The notes beneath the pieces were generated by a model. It did no database searches. It was not told where the DNA came from and worked only from the letters and a program-made list of their open reading frames with translations. The position numbers and the translations under genes were made by a program. This document shows, piece by piece, positions 26,303-35,334 of a DNA stretch of 64,000 bases (positions are counted from its first letter, which is position 1; each line of letters starts with the position of its first letter). The stretch comes from Flavobacteriales bacterium. Lineage in GTDB: Bacteria; Bacteroidota; Bacteroidia; Flavobacteriales_D; CAJJDF01. Location of the stretch: contig JAHDBM010000004.1 in assembly GCA_020630395.1 (NCBI GenBank), forward strand, positions 49,147-113,146, written 5' to 3'.

Positions 26303-27727
26303 TTGTATACATCATTTAATCAAGTGAAAGCAGCACTTGTCGAGCAATCGGTTACATGTGTTAGTTTAGTAGATCATTACATCCAAAAAATTAAGGACAG
26401 AGAACATTTAAATATTTTTTTAGAAGTATTTGATGATTCTGCTGTGGCAAAAGCTAAAGAGGTTGATGCTAAAATTGCAAGTGGTACAGCTGGTAAGTTA
26501 GCAGGTATGGTCATTGCTATCAAAGACAATATTTGTTATAAAGATCATAAAGTTTCTGGTTCTTCAAAGATTTTAGGAGGATTTGAATCACTTTTTTCTT
26601 CAACTGCTGTAGAAAGATTATTAGCCGAAGATGCGATCATAATTGGTAGAACCAATTGTGATGAATTTGCAATGGGTAGTTCTAATGAGAATTCAGCATA
26701 TGGTAAAGTATTAAACCCTATTCAAGAAGATAAAGTGCCTGGTGGGTCATCAGGCGGTTCAGCTGCTGCTGTAACAGCAGGTATGTGTTTAGCTTCTTTG
26801 GGTTCTGATACTGGTGGTTCTATAAGACAACCTGCATCTTTTTGTGGAAATGTAGGGTTAAAACCTACCTATGCAAGAATCTCTAGATGGGGTTTATTAG
26901 CTTATGCTTCTTCTTTCGATCAAATTGGTCCTTTTACTCATACTGTAGAAGATGCAGCATTGTTATTAGAAGTAATGGCTGGTTCAGATGGTAAAGATAA
27001 TACTGCATCTAATGTGCTTGTAGATCATTACAGTAAATTATTAGAAGATTCTAATGAAACTTTAACTATAGGTGTTCCTAAAGATTTACTTACTGGTGAA
27101 GGAATGGATGATGAGGTGTTAGCAACTTATAAAGGTTTTATTAATACGATTAAAGAGGACGGACACAAGGTTGTTGAGTTTGATTTTCCTTTTTTCGATT
27201 ATATGGTGCCAACTTATTATGTGTTAACTACTGCAGAAGCATCTGCTAATTTAGCGCGTTATGATGGAGCACATTTTGGTTATAGAAGTGAACAAGCTAC
27301 TGATATAGATAGTACTTATGAACTTTCTCGAAGTGAGGGTTTTGGTATGGAAGTTAAAAGAAGAATAATGCTAGGGACGTTTGTGCTTAGTGCTGGATAC
27401 ATGGATGCCTATTATGCTAAAGCTCAAAAGGTAAGACGCATTCTTAAAACCAGAACTGAGGAAGTTTTTGCTAAAGCTGATTTAATATTAACACCAACTA
27501 CACCAACCACAGCTTTTGGGATAGGAGAAAACATTGACGACCCAATTACCATGTATTTACAGGATATTTTCACGGTTTATGCAAACCTTGTTGGTAGTCC
27601 AGCTATTTCAATTCCAGTAGGTAAGCATAGTAATGGTTTGCCGTTTGGAATGCAGTTGATGGCAAATGATTTCGAAGAAAGTAAGTTGTTAGCATTCTCT
27701 GCTAAGTATCAAAAAAAGCTAGTATAA
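26303..27727 (+). CDS. gatA: Asp-tRNA(Asn)/Glu-tRNA(Gln) amidotransferase subunit A
   Basis: 474 residues, normal GatA length. GatA releases ammonia from glutamine for the transamidation of mischarged Glu-tRNA(Gln)/Asp-tRNA(Asn) with GatB and GatC. The amidase-signature triad is visible: Lys in GMVIAIKDNI, Ser in GGSSGGSAAAV, and the nucleophilic Ser in GSDTGGSIRQPASFCG. The most likely start is TTG at 26303; no closer in-frame ATG precedes the conserved N-terminus. gatB and gatC are not nearby, as is common in Bacteroidota. Confidence 0.96.
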   Translation: MYTSFNQVKAALVEQSVTCVSLVDHYIQKIKDREHLNIFLEVFDDSAVAKAKEVDAKIASGTAGKLAGMVIAIKDNICYKDHKVSGSSKILGGFESLFSSTAVERLLAEDAIIIGRTNCDEFAMGSSNENSAYGKVLNPIQEDKVPGGSSGGSAAAVTAGMCLASLGSDTGGSIRQPASFCGNVGLKPTYARISRWGLLAYASSFDQIGPFTHTVEDAALLLEVMAGSDGKDNTASNVLVDHYSKLLEDSNETLTIGVPKDLLTGEGMDDEVLATYKGFINTIKEDGHKVVEFDFPFFDYMVPTYYVLTTAEASANLARYDGAHFGYRSEQATDIDSTYELSRSEGFGMEVKRRIMLGTFVLSAGYMDAYYAKAQKVRRILKTRTEEVFAKADLILTPTTPTTAFGIGENIDDPITMYLQDIFTVYANLVGSPAISIPVGKHSNGLPFGMQLMANDFEESKLLAFSAKYQKKLV

Positions 27728-27730
27728 GAT

Positions 27731-28090
27731 ATGTTAGAAGAGATAAAGAGTACCATTTTGTCCTTGTTAAACGATAAATCCAATGTTTTAAAATGTACAG
27801 AAAAAGGTGAATGGTTTGAATATAATGGAACTATTCCTGCTTTACAAGGAAAAAAGAAAGTAGATGGTCATTATTTTGCGAGTGTTATTGTAAAACCTAA
27901 AGATGTTAGGTTTTATTTTTTTCCAATATATACGCATGTTGACCAGTTTAATTTGAGCGACCAAATGAAAAAAGCATTGAAAGGTAAAAGTTGCTTTTAT
28001 TTTAAGAAACTAGATGCTGATCTAGAAGCCGAGTTGTCACAGATGATAGCTAAAGGTATTTCTTTATATAAGACTGATAATCTCATTTAA
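27731..28090 (+). CDS. Small DUF1801-like protein
   Basis: 119 residues, cytoplasmic. The pattern GKKKVDGHYFASVIVKPKDVRFYFFPIYTH and LKGKSCFYFKKLDADLEAELSQMIAKG resembles DUF1801/YdhG-type proteins of unknown function. It starts three bases after the gatA stop, so it is probably on the same message, but no link to tRNA amidation is known. No catalytic motif visible. Confidence 0.7.
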   Translation: MLEEIKSTILSLLNDKSNVLKCTEKGEWFEYNGTIPALQGKKKVDGHYFASVIVKPKDVRFYFFPIYTHVDQFNLSDQMKKALKGKSCFYFKKLDADLEAELSQMIAKGISLYKTDNLI

Positions 28091-28160
28091 ATTAAACATA
28101 ATATAACGTATTATTGACAATAATATACATTACATAAATGTTTGATAAGTATTAGAAAGA

Positions 28161-29792
28161 ATGAAGTACATTGTATATATATCTATTATAATTTCGATAC
28201 TATCGAATTTTACGTTTGCTCAAGATACTGTATCTGCTAATATTTTTTTATCGAGTGAGGCTGTAAAGAAAGAAGTGGAATCCCTTACTCCATCAATGTA
28301 TAAGGCCAGATATAAGGAAGAGGATTTAATGTTTAAAATCGTAGATAATTACGGTAATAAATTTGATAAATTATATGGTGCTCGTAATATGAGACCTGTT
28401 CTTCATGGTATTGCTTATAGGGGAGGAGCAAATAATTATTTTCATAAAACGGCTAAGCGTAAAAATCAAAATCCATTACCTAATGATGGTTTGGTAAACC
28501 TTTGTCAAGAAGGTTTTGGAAGTTCGGTTTATCTATATCGTACTAATTCAGATTCTTCTTTTACAGAGGTTAAGTGTAATTGTATTGATGGAGATAAAAA
28601 TAAAATGGATTATTTTCAATATGATTATTTTGATGATAAGCATGTATATGAGATGATTAAAATGGTGTACGAAAGTGCAACTGATTCGAGTAAAGGACCT
28701 GTTTATTTACACTGTTGGAATGGTTGGCATGCATCAGGGTTTTTGGCAGCTGTAATATTAAAGCAATTTTGTGGCTATAATGATATTGATGCTGTGGCTT
28801 ATTGGGACTTAGGAACAGATGGAGCAAATAGAAGTCCTCACTATAGAACGGTTAGAAAAAGAATTAGAGATTTTGAGGCGTTTCCAGAGTTTATGTTGGA
28901 AGATGAAATGGGAAATAGTATTTGTCCGCCTATGCCAAAAATGGTTGATAAAACTAAATCTCATATAGATATTGAGCAATTGGTCATTGTACCTGAGGCA
29001 ATACCGGTAAATTATAGAATTATTTTATATGATGTTATTTTTCAACCAAATCAAACCACAATAGCTAATGTTGATAGCTTAAGAGAAATTAAGAATTTGA
29101 TGGCAGCCATGAACAAATATCCTGATTTAAAGGTTGAAGTAGGAGGGCATACAGATCGATCGGGCAGTGAAGCAGATAATAAAGTGTTGTCAAAAAATAG
29201 AGCAAAATATATTTATGATCTTATGATTAATAATGATATTGCTTCTAATAGAATTTCTTATAAAGGGTATGGAAGTAGTATACCAGCTTATTCTAACAGT
29301 ACTAAATCTGGACGAAATGCCAACAGAAGAATAGAGATTAAAATAGTAGCAAAAAAGGATTACGGTAAAGGTAAGTTAGTTGATGAAAGTGCATTTAATG
29401 AAAAAGGGTTTAAAAAAATATCAATCATTAAATATAATAGTGTAAAAAAGGATGAACGATATATATTAGAAAATTTAACATTCCCTCCTAATATAACAAC
29501 CATTACAAATGAAAATAATAAAGACCTAAAAAAGGTTTTAGGTTTACTTAACAATAATGCTAAAGTTAAAATTGAGATTGGAGGATATACCGATATATCT
29601 GGGATAAAAGAAAAGAATGATTCTTTATCAGAAGAAAGAGCTAAAGCTGTATACCATTATTTAGTAAAAAAAGGAATAAACCCAACAAGATTAACCTATA
29701 AGGGGTATGGTCCTTTAAAACCCATAGCTGATAATCGTTTTAGATGGGGAAGAGATAAAAACAGAAGAATAGAGATAAAAATCCTTAATTAA
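28161..29792 (+). CDS. OmpA-family protein with degenerate phosphatase-like domain
   Basis: 543 residues: signal peptide (to about residue 20), a dual-specificity/tyrosine-phosphatase-like region (about 75-230), then two tandem OmpA-type peptidoglycan-binding domains (about 285-395 and 435-543). Each OmpA domain shows GGxTDxSG, the LSxxRA helix, and NRRIEIKI at its end. The P-loop reads H184-C-W-N-G-W-H-A-S-G; the nucleophilic Cys185 is kept but the phosphate-binding Arg of HCx5R is Ala, so classical phosphatase activity is doubtful. It is probably periplasmic and held to the murein. Its 3' end overlaps a convergent gene by 4 bp. Confidence 0.82.
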   Translation: MKYIVYISIIISILSNFTFAQDTVSANIFLSSEAVKKEVESLTPSMYKARYKEEDLMFKIVDNYGNKFDKLYGARNMRPVLHGIAYRGGANNYFHKTAKRKNQNPLPNDGLVNLCQEGFGSSVYLYRTNSDSSFTEVKCNCIDGDKNKMDYFQYDYFDDKHVYEMIKMVYESATDSSKGPVYLHCWNGWHASGFLAAVILKQFCGYNDIDAVAYWDLGTDGANRSPHYRTVRKRIRDFEAFPEFMLEDEMGNSICPPMPKMVDKTKSHIDIEQLVIVPEAIPVNYRIILYDVIFQPNQTTIANVDSLREIKNLMAAMNKYPDLKVEVGGHTDRSGSEADNKVLSKNRAKYIYDLMINNDIASNRISYKGYGSSIPAYSNSTKSGRNANRRIEIKIVAKKDYGKGKLVDESAFNEKGFKKISIIKYNSVKKDERYILENLTFPPNITTITNENNKDLKKVLGLLNNNAKVKIEIGGYTDISGIKEKNDSLSEERAKAVYHYLVKKGINPTRLTYKGYGPLKPIADNRFRWGRDKNRRIEIKILN

Positions 29793-30451
29793 GAATTAGC
29801 ATAAATTTTCTCTAGTTCTTGTTCCATTTTTTTATATCTAGTATCTAGTTCAGCCTTTGCTTTGTTAAAATCAAATTCTTTTTGAACAGATGGCATATTA
29901 TAGCTATCAATCATTCCAAGGTTATTAGATACAAATTTATCAAGCAAATATTTAAAACGTGTTTGATGTTTTTTGTACACATTTAAAATATTTAAACCTG
30001 AATTAACTAATATGTAAGCTTCTTCTTTATCTGTTTTAAAAGTTGATTTTTTTGTAATAAATGGAGGGACTTTATCTTCAGTTGTTCTTAAAAGACGAGC
30101 TAATTTTGCCATTGCCATTGGATTATAGTATTGCAAGGCAGATGCTTTATAGTAAATATAAGCATTGTCAAAATCTCCAGCTTTTAAATATTTGTCGGCA
30201 ATAATATATAATCCCTGTGAAACAGTATTCCATTCTATGTTTTTGCCTTCTAATTTTGTGATAATTTCGCTTGTTTCAAGACTTTTAAGGTTATCATGAA
30301 GTTTTTTAAAATCAATCGCTTTATCAATAGGCAAATTAAAATCATTTATGTTGTTGGTTAATAATTCTTCAATAGAATAGTTTTCTTTTGTTTGTTTGTT
30401 GGTACAAGAAAAAATGAATAATAGTAGGGATAATAAGTATATGGTTTTCAT
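29789..30451 (-). CDS. Uncharacterised lipoprotein, last gene of the lpx cluster
   Basis: 220 residues; lipoprotein signal ending at Cys16 (LLLFIFSC). The mature part is helical with a TPR/Sel1-like stretch (YLKAGDFDNAYIYYKASALQYYNPMA, about 92-117) and a Lys/Glu-rich C-terminal helix. Family not recognised. Its ATG overlaps the stop of the ABC ATPase gene (TAATG), so expression is coupled to that gene; this hints at a role with the ATPase, though direct evidence is lacking. Confidence 0.65.
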   Translation of the reverse strand: MKTIYLLSLLLFIFSCTNKQTKENYSIEELLTNNINDFNLPIDKAIDFKKLHDNLKSLETSEIITKLEGKNIEWNTVSQGLYIIADKYLKAGDFDNAYIYYKASALQYYNPMAMAKLARLLRTTEDKVPPFITKKSTFKTDKEEAYILVNSGLNILNVYKKHQTRFKYLLDKFVSNNLGMIDSYNMPSVQKEFDFNKAKAELDTRYKKMEQELEKIYANS

Positions 30452-31065
30452 TATTTATAGTTTAAAATATTAATAGATTCTTTACAGAAAAAAGATTCCT
30501 CATCAACAGCATTTGAAGCTACAAAAACAATTCTATCTTTTAAATGATTCGTAATTAATTCTTGATACCATTTAATCGCATGTTTATCTAAGTTAGATGT
30601 TGGTTCATCAAGTAGCAGAATATCAGTTTTAGAGAGAATGGAGAGCCCAAGTTTGACCCTCTGTCTCATACCAGAAGAAAAATTTTTTAATGCTTTGTCT
30701 TTTGTGTTTGTTAGCTCAATAATAGCGATAAATTCCTTAAAGGATAGGTTGTTTAAAGACTTAAACTTAGTGTAAAACTCAAAGAGTTCTTTTAAGGTGT
30801 ATTCTTCAAATACATCTATATATGGAGCAGCATAAGCGACATGCTTATAGATGTTTTGGTTATTTATAGGTACATTATTTAATGAGTATGAAATAGAGCC
30901 TTTAGTGGGCGTTAAAAACCCAGATATAAGCTTTAGAAATGTAGATTTACCTGATCCATTTGGTCCAGTAACAGCTACTGATTGATTCGTGTTAAAAGTT
31001 GATGAAAAGTCTTTTAGAATCCATTCTCTTTTAAATTTTTTACCTATGTTATCAAGTATTACCAT
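30451..31065 (-). CDS. ABC transporter ATP-binding subunit without a nearby permease
   Basis: 204 residues, a single compact nucleotide-binding domain. Walker A GPNGSGKST (34-42), signature FSSGMRQR, Walker B DILLLDEPTSNLD and a switch region near VFVASNA, where the usual His is Asn-Ala. The length and CcmA-like pattern suit a small exporter-type ATPase. No permease gene is adjacent: the flanking genes encode a small secreted protein and a lipoprotein. It directly follows the 175-residue gene with no gap, in the lpxD-lpxC/fabZ-lpxA operon. A role in envelope lipid transport is inference from location only. Confidence 0.88.
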   Translation of the reverse strand: MVILDNIGKKFKREWILKDFSSTFNTNQSVAVTGPNGSGKSTFLKLISGFLTPTKGSISYSLNNVPINNQNIYKHVAYAAPYIDVFEEYTLKELFEFYTKFKSLNNLSFKEFIAIIELTNTKDKALKNFSSGMRQRVKLGLSILSKTDILLLDEPTSNLDKHAIKWYQELITNHLKDRIVFVASNAVDEESFFCKESINILNYK

Positions 31066-31593
31066 CTAAGCCCCTAAGTATATGAGATACATATCTCCTT
31101 TAATATAAGCTAGAAATCCAAAAATATCTCCAAAATCTAATACAATAATATCATGACTAACATATAATGATAAGTCATCTATACTTAATTGTATCATCTT
31201 TGTTGTTGAAGGAATAAAGGAAGTTTCTTGTAGCCTTTCATCATCTATTTGAGATGACGTTACTTTTTCCCAATGGTTTATCGGTAAACTAGAGATGTAT
31301 TGTTTTTTTGTTGGCAATTCTTCATCAAACACTTCAAATATTTCTATGCTTTTAGAGGTGCCAATAGTAATGTTCTTTGAATCAAAGACAAAATTTAAAC
31401 CAGTAGCTGAATCTTCTTTTATAATGTATACTGTATCTAATGTATTGTCTTCATCAAAGTAACCAGTAAGGTGTTGATTTGAAGTACTATCTAATTCGAT
31501 ACATTTAGGAGTGCTGTTAAAAGCTCCTGCATATTGAATTAAACAAAAAAAACTTACGATAATTAATAGAGAATATGTTTTTAACAAGAACAT
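31066..31593 (-). CDS. Uncharacterised small secreted protein
   Basis: 175 residues with a hydrophobic N-terminal signal (about residues 4-24). The mature part has an Asp-rich start (YFDEDNTLDTVYIIKEDS) that resembles VCBS/FG-GAP-like repeats binding calcium, and is otherwise beta-rich. No family recognised. It lies 3 bp after lpxA and directly abuts the ABC ATPase gene, so it belongs to the lipid A operon by position. Confidence 0.6.
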   Translation of the reverse strand: MFLLKTYSLLIIVSFFCLIQYAGAFNSTPKCIELDSTSNQHLTGYFDEDNTLDTVYIIKEDSATGLNFVFDSKNITIGTSKSIEIFEVFDEELPTKKQYISSLPINHWEKVTSSQIDDERLQETSFIPSTTKMIQLSIDDLSLYVSHDIIVLDFGDIFGFLAYIKGDMYLIYLGA

Positions 31594-31596
31594 AAA

Positions 31597-32373
31597 TTAA
31601 CTAAACCCTCGCATGATTCCTTTGGTAGAAGCTTTAATAAAATCTACGATTTCATCTTTTTCTTTTGATGGAGGAAGTTCAAGATCAACAATTTTTAATG
31701 CTTGCGTCATGTTTTTGTTTTGAACATATATCGTTCTGTATACATCTTCAATAGCTGTTATTTGTTCATCACTATATCCTCTTCTCTTTAATCCAACAGT
31801 GTTTACTCCAACAAAAGATATAGGCTCTCTTGCGGCTCTTACAAAAGGAGGTACATTTTTTCTTACACCAGTTGTGGCAGCTATAAATGAGTGTTTACCA
31901 ATTGTAATGAATTGTTGTACACCAGCCATTCCTTCTAAAATTGCCCAGTCTTGTATAGTAACATGTCCGGCAACATTTACAGAGTTTGCTAAAATTACAT
32001 TATTACCAATTTGGCAATCATGTGCAATATGAACATAAGCCATTAATAAACAGTTGTTACCAATAGAAGTTGTCATTTTATCGACTGTACCTCTGTTTAT
32101 TGTTACACATTCTCTAATTGTAGTATTATCGCCAATTTTTACTGTGGTTTTTTCTCCATCAAACTTTAGGTCTTGTGGAATAGCAGAAATAACTGCTCCA
32201 GGAAAAATTTTGCAATTTTTTCCAATTCTAGCACCATCCATTATTACAGCATTAGGACCAATCCAGGAGCCACTTCCAATTTCGACATCTGCATATATGG
32301 TAGCAAATGGTTCTATAATTGCATCATCAGCAATTTTTGCATCTGGATGTATATTGGCTAATGGTTGATTCAT
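31597..32373 (-). CDS. lpxA: UDP-N-acetylglucosamine acyltransferase LpxA
   Basis: 258 residues. LpxA is the first enzyme of lipid A synthesis and adds a 3-hydroxyacyl chain from ACP to UDP-GlcNAc. A left-handed parallel beta helix of hexapeptide repeats covers residues 1-190 (for example IHPDAKIADDAIIEPFA), with the catalytic His in AYVHIAHDCQIGN and a C-terminal helical bundle (RRGYSDEQITAIEDVYRTIY). It follows lpxC-fabZ by 4 bp in the expected order. Confidence 0.97.
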   Translation of the reverse strand: MNQPLANIHPDAKIADDAIIEPFATIYADVEIGSGSWIGPNAVIMDGARIGKNCKIFPGAVISAIPQDLKFDGEKTTVKIGDNTTIRECVTINRGTVDKMTTSIGNNCLLMAYVHIAHDCQIGNNVILANSVNVAGHVTIQDWAILEGMAGVQQFITIGKHSFIAATTGVRKNVPPFVRAAREPISFVGVNTVGLKRRGYSDEQITAIEDVYRTIYVQNKNMTQALKIVDLELPPSKEKDEIVDFIKASTKGIMRGFS

Positions 32374-32377
32374 AATA

Positions 32378-33784
32378 CTAATTGTTTTTTTCTTTTATTA
32401 CCTGAGCTAACATTTCGGCTTCAGAAACAATGTTTCCGTTAACATAGGCTTTACCTACCATATTAACCAAACCTCTTCTTATAGGACTAATAAGCTTAAG
32501 TTCAAAAACGACAGTATCTCCTGGAATTACTTTTTGTTTGTATTTTACCTTATCGATTTTAAGAAAATAAGTAGAGTAATTTTCAGGATCAGGCTTGTCG
32601 TGTAGTGCAAATACCCCACCACATTGAGCCATTGCTTCTATTTGTAATACACCTGGCATTACTGGGTTTCCAGGGAAGTGTCCTTGAAAAAAGGGCTCGT
32701 TCATGGTTACATTTTTAACACCTATTATAGTATCTTCTTTAATTTCTAAGATTTTATCTATTAATAAAAATGGATATCTATGAGGAATCAAGGATGATAT
32801 TTGATTAATGTCATAAACTGGTTTTTGACTTAAATCGAAGTGTTTTGTTTTGCTTTTTTTCTTTTTAGCTGCTAAATCTTTTATGATTTTTGCAAATTGA
32901 GTATTCCCATAATGCCCAGGACGAGCACTTAAAATATGGCCTTTAATTCTAACTCCAGATAGAGCTAGATCACCAACAATGTCAAGTAACTTATGTCTAG
33001 CTGGTTCATTAGTAAAATGGAGTTTAGTGTTATTTAACACTCCCATTCCATCAATTTTAACATTAAGGTCTTCTTTGCCTAATAATTTACGTAAGTCGTC
33101 AATTTCTTTTTGAGAAACCTCTGGTCTATCAACTAGTACTATCGCATTATCAATATCTCCACCTTTTATAAGTCCGTTCTTAGCTAAAAACTCTAGCTCT
33201 CTCAAGAAAACAAAGGTTCTGCATTTGCTAATTTCATTTTTAAATTCATGAATATCAATCATGGATGCATGCTGTGTTCCTAGAACAGGTGAATTATAAT
33301 CGACCATAACTGTAATCCTGTATTTATCATCAGGAACAGCTAAGAATTCTATGTTTCTTCCTTCTACTTCAAATTTTATATTTTCTTCGAATTCAAAGTA
33401 TTCTCTATCGGCATCTTGTTCTTCTAGTCCGGCTTTATTAATTGCATCAATAAAAGGCCAAGAACTCCCATCCATTATAGGCATTTCAGGCCCGTCTACT
33501 TGAATAATAGCATTGTCAATACCGCTTCCGTATAAGGCAGCTAATACATGTTCTGTAGTATGAACTTTTGCACCATCTTGCTCAAGTGTAGTGCCTCTTT
33601 GAGTATCTACAACTAAATCTACATCTGCATTAATAAGAGGTTTTCCTTCAAGATCAATTCTTTGGAATTTATATCCATGCTTTGCAGGTGCAGGGGAAAT
33701 GGTTAGATTAGTTTTTTTACCAGTATGCAAACCAACTCCTGAAAGTTTAACTGCATATTTTATGGTTTTTTGTTTATCTGACAT
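32378..33784 (-). CDS. lpxC-fabZ: Bifunctional LpxC deacetylase / FabZ dehydratase
   Basis: 468-residue fusion typical of Bacteroidota. Residues 1-305 are LpxC, the zinc deacetylase committing UDP-acyl-GlcNAc to lipid A: HTTEHVLAAL with the zinc His, DGSSWPF, and the second metal site KLLDIVGDLAL. Residues about 320-468 are FabZ, the 3-hydroxyacyl-ACP dehydratase: IPHRYPFLLIDKI with the catalytic His, and GHFPGNPVMPGVLQIEAMAQ split around the catalytic Glu. A Lys-rich linker (KKKKSKTK) joins them. It lies between lpxD and lpxA. Confidence 0.97.
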   Translation of the reverse strand: MSDKQKTIKYAVKLSGVGLHTGKKTNLTISPAPAKHGYKFQRIDLEGKPLINADVDLVVDTQRGTTLEQDGAKVHTTEHVLAALYGSGIDNAIIQVDGPEMPIMDGSSWPFIDAINKAGLEEQDADREYFEFEENIKFEVEGRNIEFLAVPDDKYRITVMVDYNSPVLGTQHASMIDIHEFKNEISKCRTFVFLRELEFLAKNGLIKGGDIDNAIVLVDRPEVSQKEIDDLRKLLGKEDLNVKIDGMGVLNNTKLHFTNEPARHKLLDIVGDLALSGVRIKGHILSARPGHYGNTQFAKIIKDLAAKKKKSKTKHFDLSQKPVYDINQISSLIPHRYPFLLIDKILEIKEDTIIGVKNVTMNEPFFQGHFPGNPVMPGVLQIEAMAQCGGVFALHDKPDPENYSTYFLKIDKVKYKQKVIPGDTVVFELKLISPIRRGLVNMVGKAYVNGNIVSEAEMLAQVIKEKNN

Positions 33785-33805
33785 GAAGTAAATATTGTAT
33801 TAGCT

Positions 33806-34846
33806 CTAGTTTCTTAGTGCTTTTAAATCTTTTTTAAGTTGATCGATTTGTCCTTTAAGTTTAGGTAATCCCCTAAATAAAACATAAGATCGTTTGTAAT
33901 CTCCAATTGAAAATGCAGGAGAACCTTGCCATATTGAATTTTCTTGTTCTATGCTGTTTCCTATACCTGATTGCGCAGCAATTTTAACTCCATCAGCAAT
34001 TTTAAGATGACCAACAATACCTACTTGTCCGCCTATCATACAGTTTTTACCAATTTTAGTCGATCCAGCAATTCCAGTTTGAGCAGCAATAACTGTATTT
34101 TCTCCTATCTCAACATTATGAGCTACTTGAATTAAATTATCAAGTTTAACTCCTTTTCTTATAATGGTAGAACCAAGTGTAGCTCTATCAATTGCAGTAT
34201 TTGCGCCAATTTCTACGTGATCTTCTAAAATAGCATTTCCAATTTGAGGAACTTTATTGTAGTTGTTTTTGCTATTAGGGACAAAACCAAAACCATCACC
34301 ACCCACAATAACTCCTGAGTGAAGTGTGCAGTGTTGTCCAATAATACAATCAGTATATACATTTACACCAGCATAAATTACTGTTCCGTCACCTATTTTA
34401 GCATTGTCACCAATAAAACTATTAGGATATATTTTTACATTATTTCCTATTGTAACATTTTTACCAACATATACGTGAGCTCCAACATACACATCATTAC
34501 CAATTGATGCAGATTCTTCAATCGTGCTTTTAGGATGAATGCCAGTTTCTGCTTGTTTTATTTGATTATACATCTCAAGCAGTTTAGCAAAAGCAGCTTG
34601 TGCACTATCTACTTTAATCAAAGTAAGTGTGCTTGGTACTGTTTGTGAGGGCTCAAAGCTTTTATCTACAATTGCGATTGAAGCTTTTGTTTCGTATAAA
34701 AACGGCTCGTATTTTAAGTTGGCTAAAAAGGATAGTGTGCCTTTTTTTCCTTCTTCTATTTTAGATAAATTAGTTACAGATACCGTATGATCTCCTTCTA
34801 TTTCTCCTTGAAGAAGATCGGCTATTTGTGTTGCAGAAAATTCCAT
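33806..34846 (-). CDS. lpxD: UDP-3-O-acylglucosamine N-acyltransferase LpxD
   Basis: 346 residues from the ATG at 34846 (MEFSATQIADLL), preferred to a TTG three codons upstream because it matches the family N-terminus. LpxD adds the second 3-hydroxyacyl chain. An N-terminal uridine-binding domain (about 1-100) is followed by a hexapeptide-repeat helix (about 100-310), with the catalytic His in QVAHNVEIGENT and a C-terminal helix (LRGLPKLKGQIDQLKKDL). First of the lipid A genes, 21 bp ahead of lpxC-fabZ and 83 bp after the preceding small gene. Confidence 0.96.
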   Translation of the reverse strand: MEFSATQIADLLQGEIEGDHTVSVTNLSKIEEGKKGTLSFLANLKYEPFLYETKASIAIVDKSFEPSQTVPSTLTLIKVDSAQAAFAKLLEMYNQIKQAETGIHPKSTIEESASIGNDVYVGAHVYVGKNVTIGNNVKIYPNSFIGDNAKIGDGTVIYAGVNVYTDCIIGQHCTLHSGVIVGGDGFGFVPNSKNNYNKVPQIGNAILEDHVEIGANTAIDRATLGSTIIRKGVKLDNLIQVAHNVEIGENTVIAAQTGIAGSTKIGKNCMIGGQVGIVGHLKIADGVKIAAQSGIGNSIEQENSIWQGSPAFSIGDYKRSYVLFRGLPKLKGQIDQLKKDLKALRN

Positions 34847-34929
34847 TAAAAACAAAAATAAAAATATTCTTCAGAATCTTTTCTAATAAGAGCATATATA
34901 TCGTAACAAGTCATTGTTTAAAAAAGAAA

Positions 34930-35334
34930 TTATTTAATTAATACACCTTTTTTTTCAATAATAGGTATGGTTCTAAGGTTTTCTTCTTGAATAGATTCGG
35001 CTAAGAAAATATATTTTTTATCAAATAGTTGTTTGTCTAGAAAAAAACTTACCCAGAATTCATTGCTTAATGCAAATAAGTCCTCAGTTAAAGATTCTAT
35101 TTTTTTAAAACTTTTACGTTCAACTACATCTAAAAAGTGTCGAAATAGAGCAGTCTTTTTTTTCTCTCCTTTAATTTCTCCATATCCTTTGGTAGAAACA
35201 AGAACTCCTTCAATGTTTTTATCTTTTAGGTTTAAAAGATATGCTGTCCATTGATTTTCGTTTAATTCATTTTTTTCTTGAACAATTGCTACAGCAATAT
35301 CCTCAACTTTAGGAGGGATGATGTCACTTTTCAT
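34930..35334 (-). CDS. Conserved small cytoplasmic protein of unknown function
   Basis: 134 residues, soluble, no motif I can assign. It resembles short proteins of other Bacteroidota that are left as hypothetical and sometimes mislabelled. The pattern PPKVEDIAVAIVQEKNE ... WTAYLLNLKD near the N-terminus and FALSNEFWVSFFLDKQ in the middle suggest a small alpha/beta fold. Its ATG overlaps the lipB stop (ATGA), and lpxD lies downstream, so it is embedded in a housekeeping operon. Confidence 0.7.
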   Translation of the reverse strand: MKSDIIPPKVEDIAVAIVQEKNELNENQWTAYLLNLKDKNIEGVLVSTKGYGEIKGEKKKTALFRHFLDVVERKSFKKIESLTEDLFALSNEFWVSFFLDKQLFDKKYIFLAESIQEENLRTIPIIEKKGVLIK

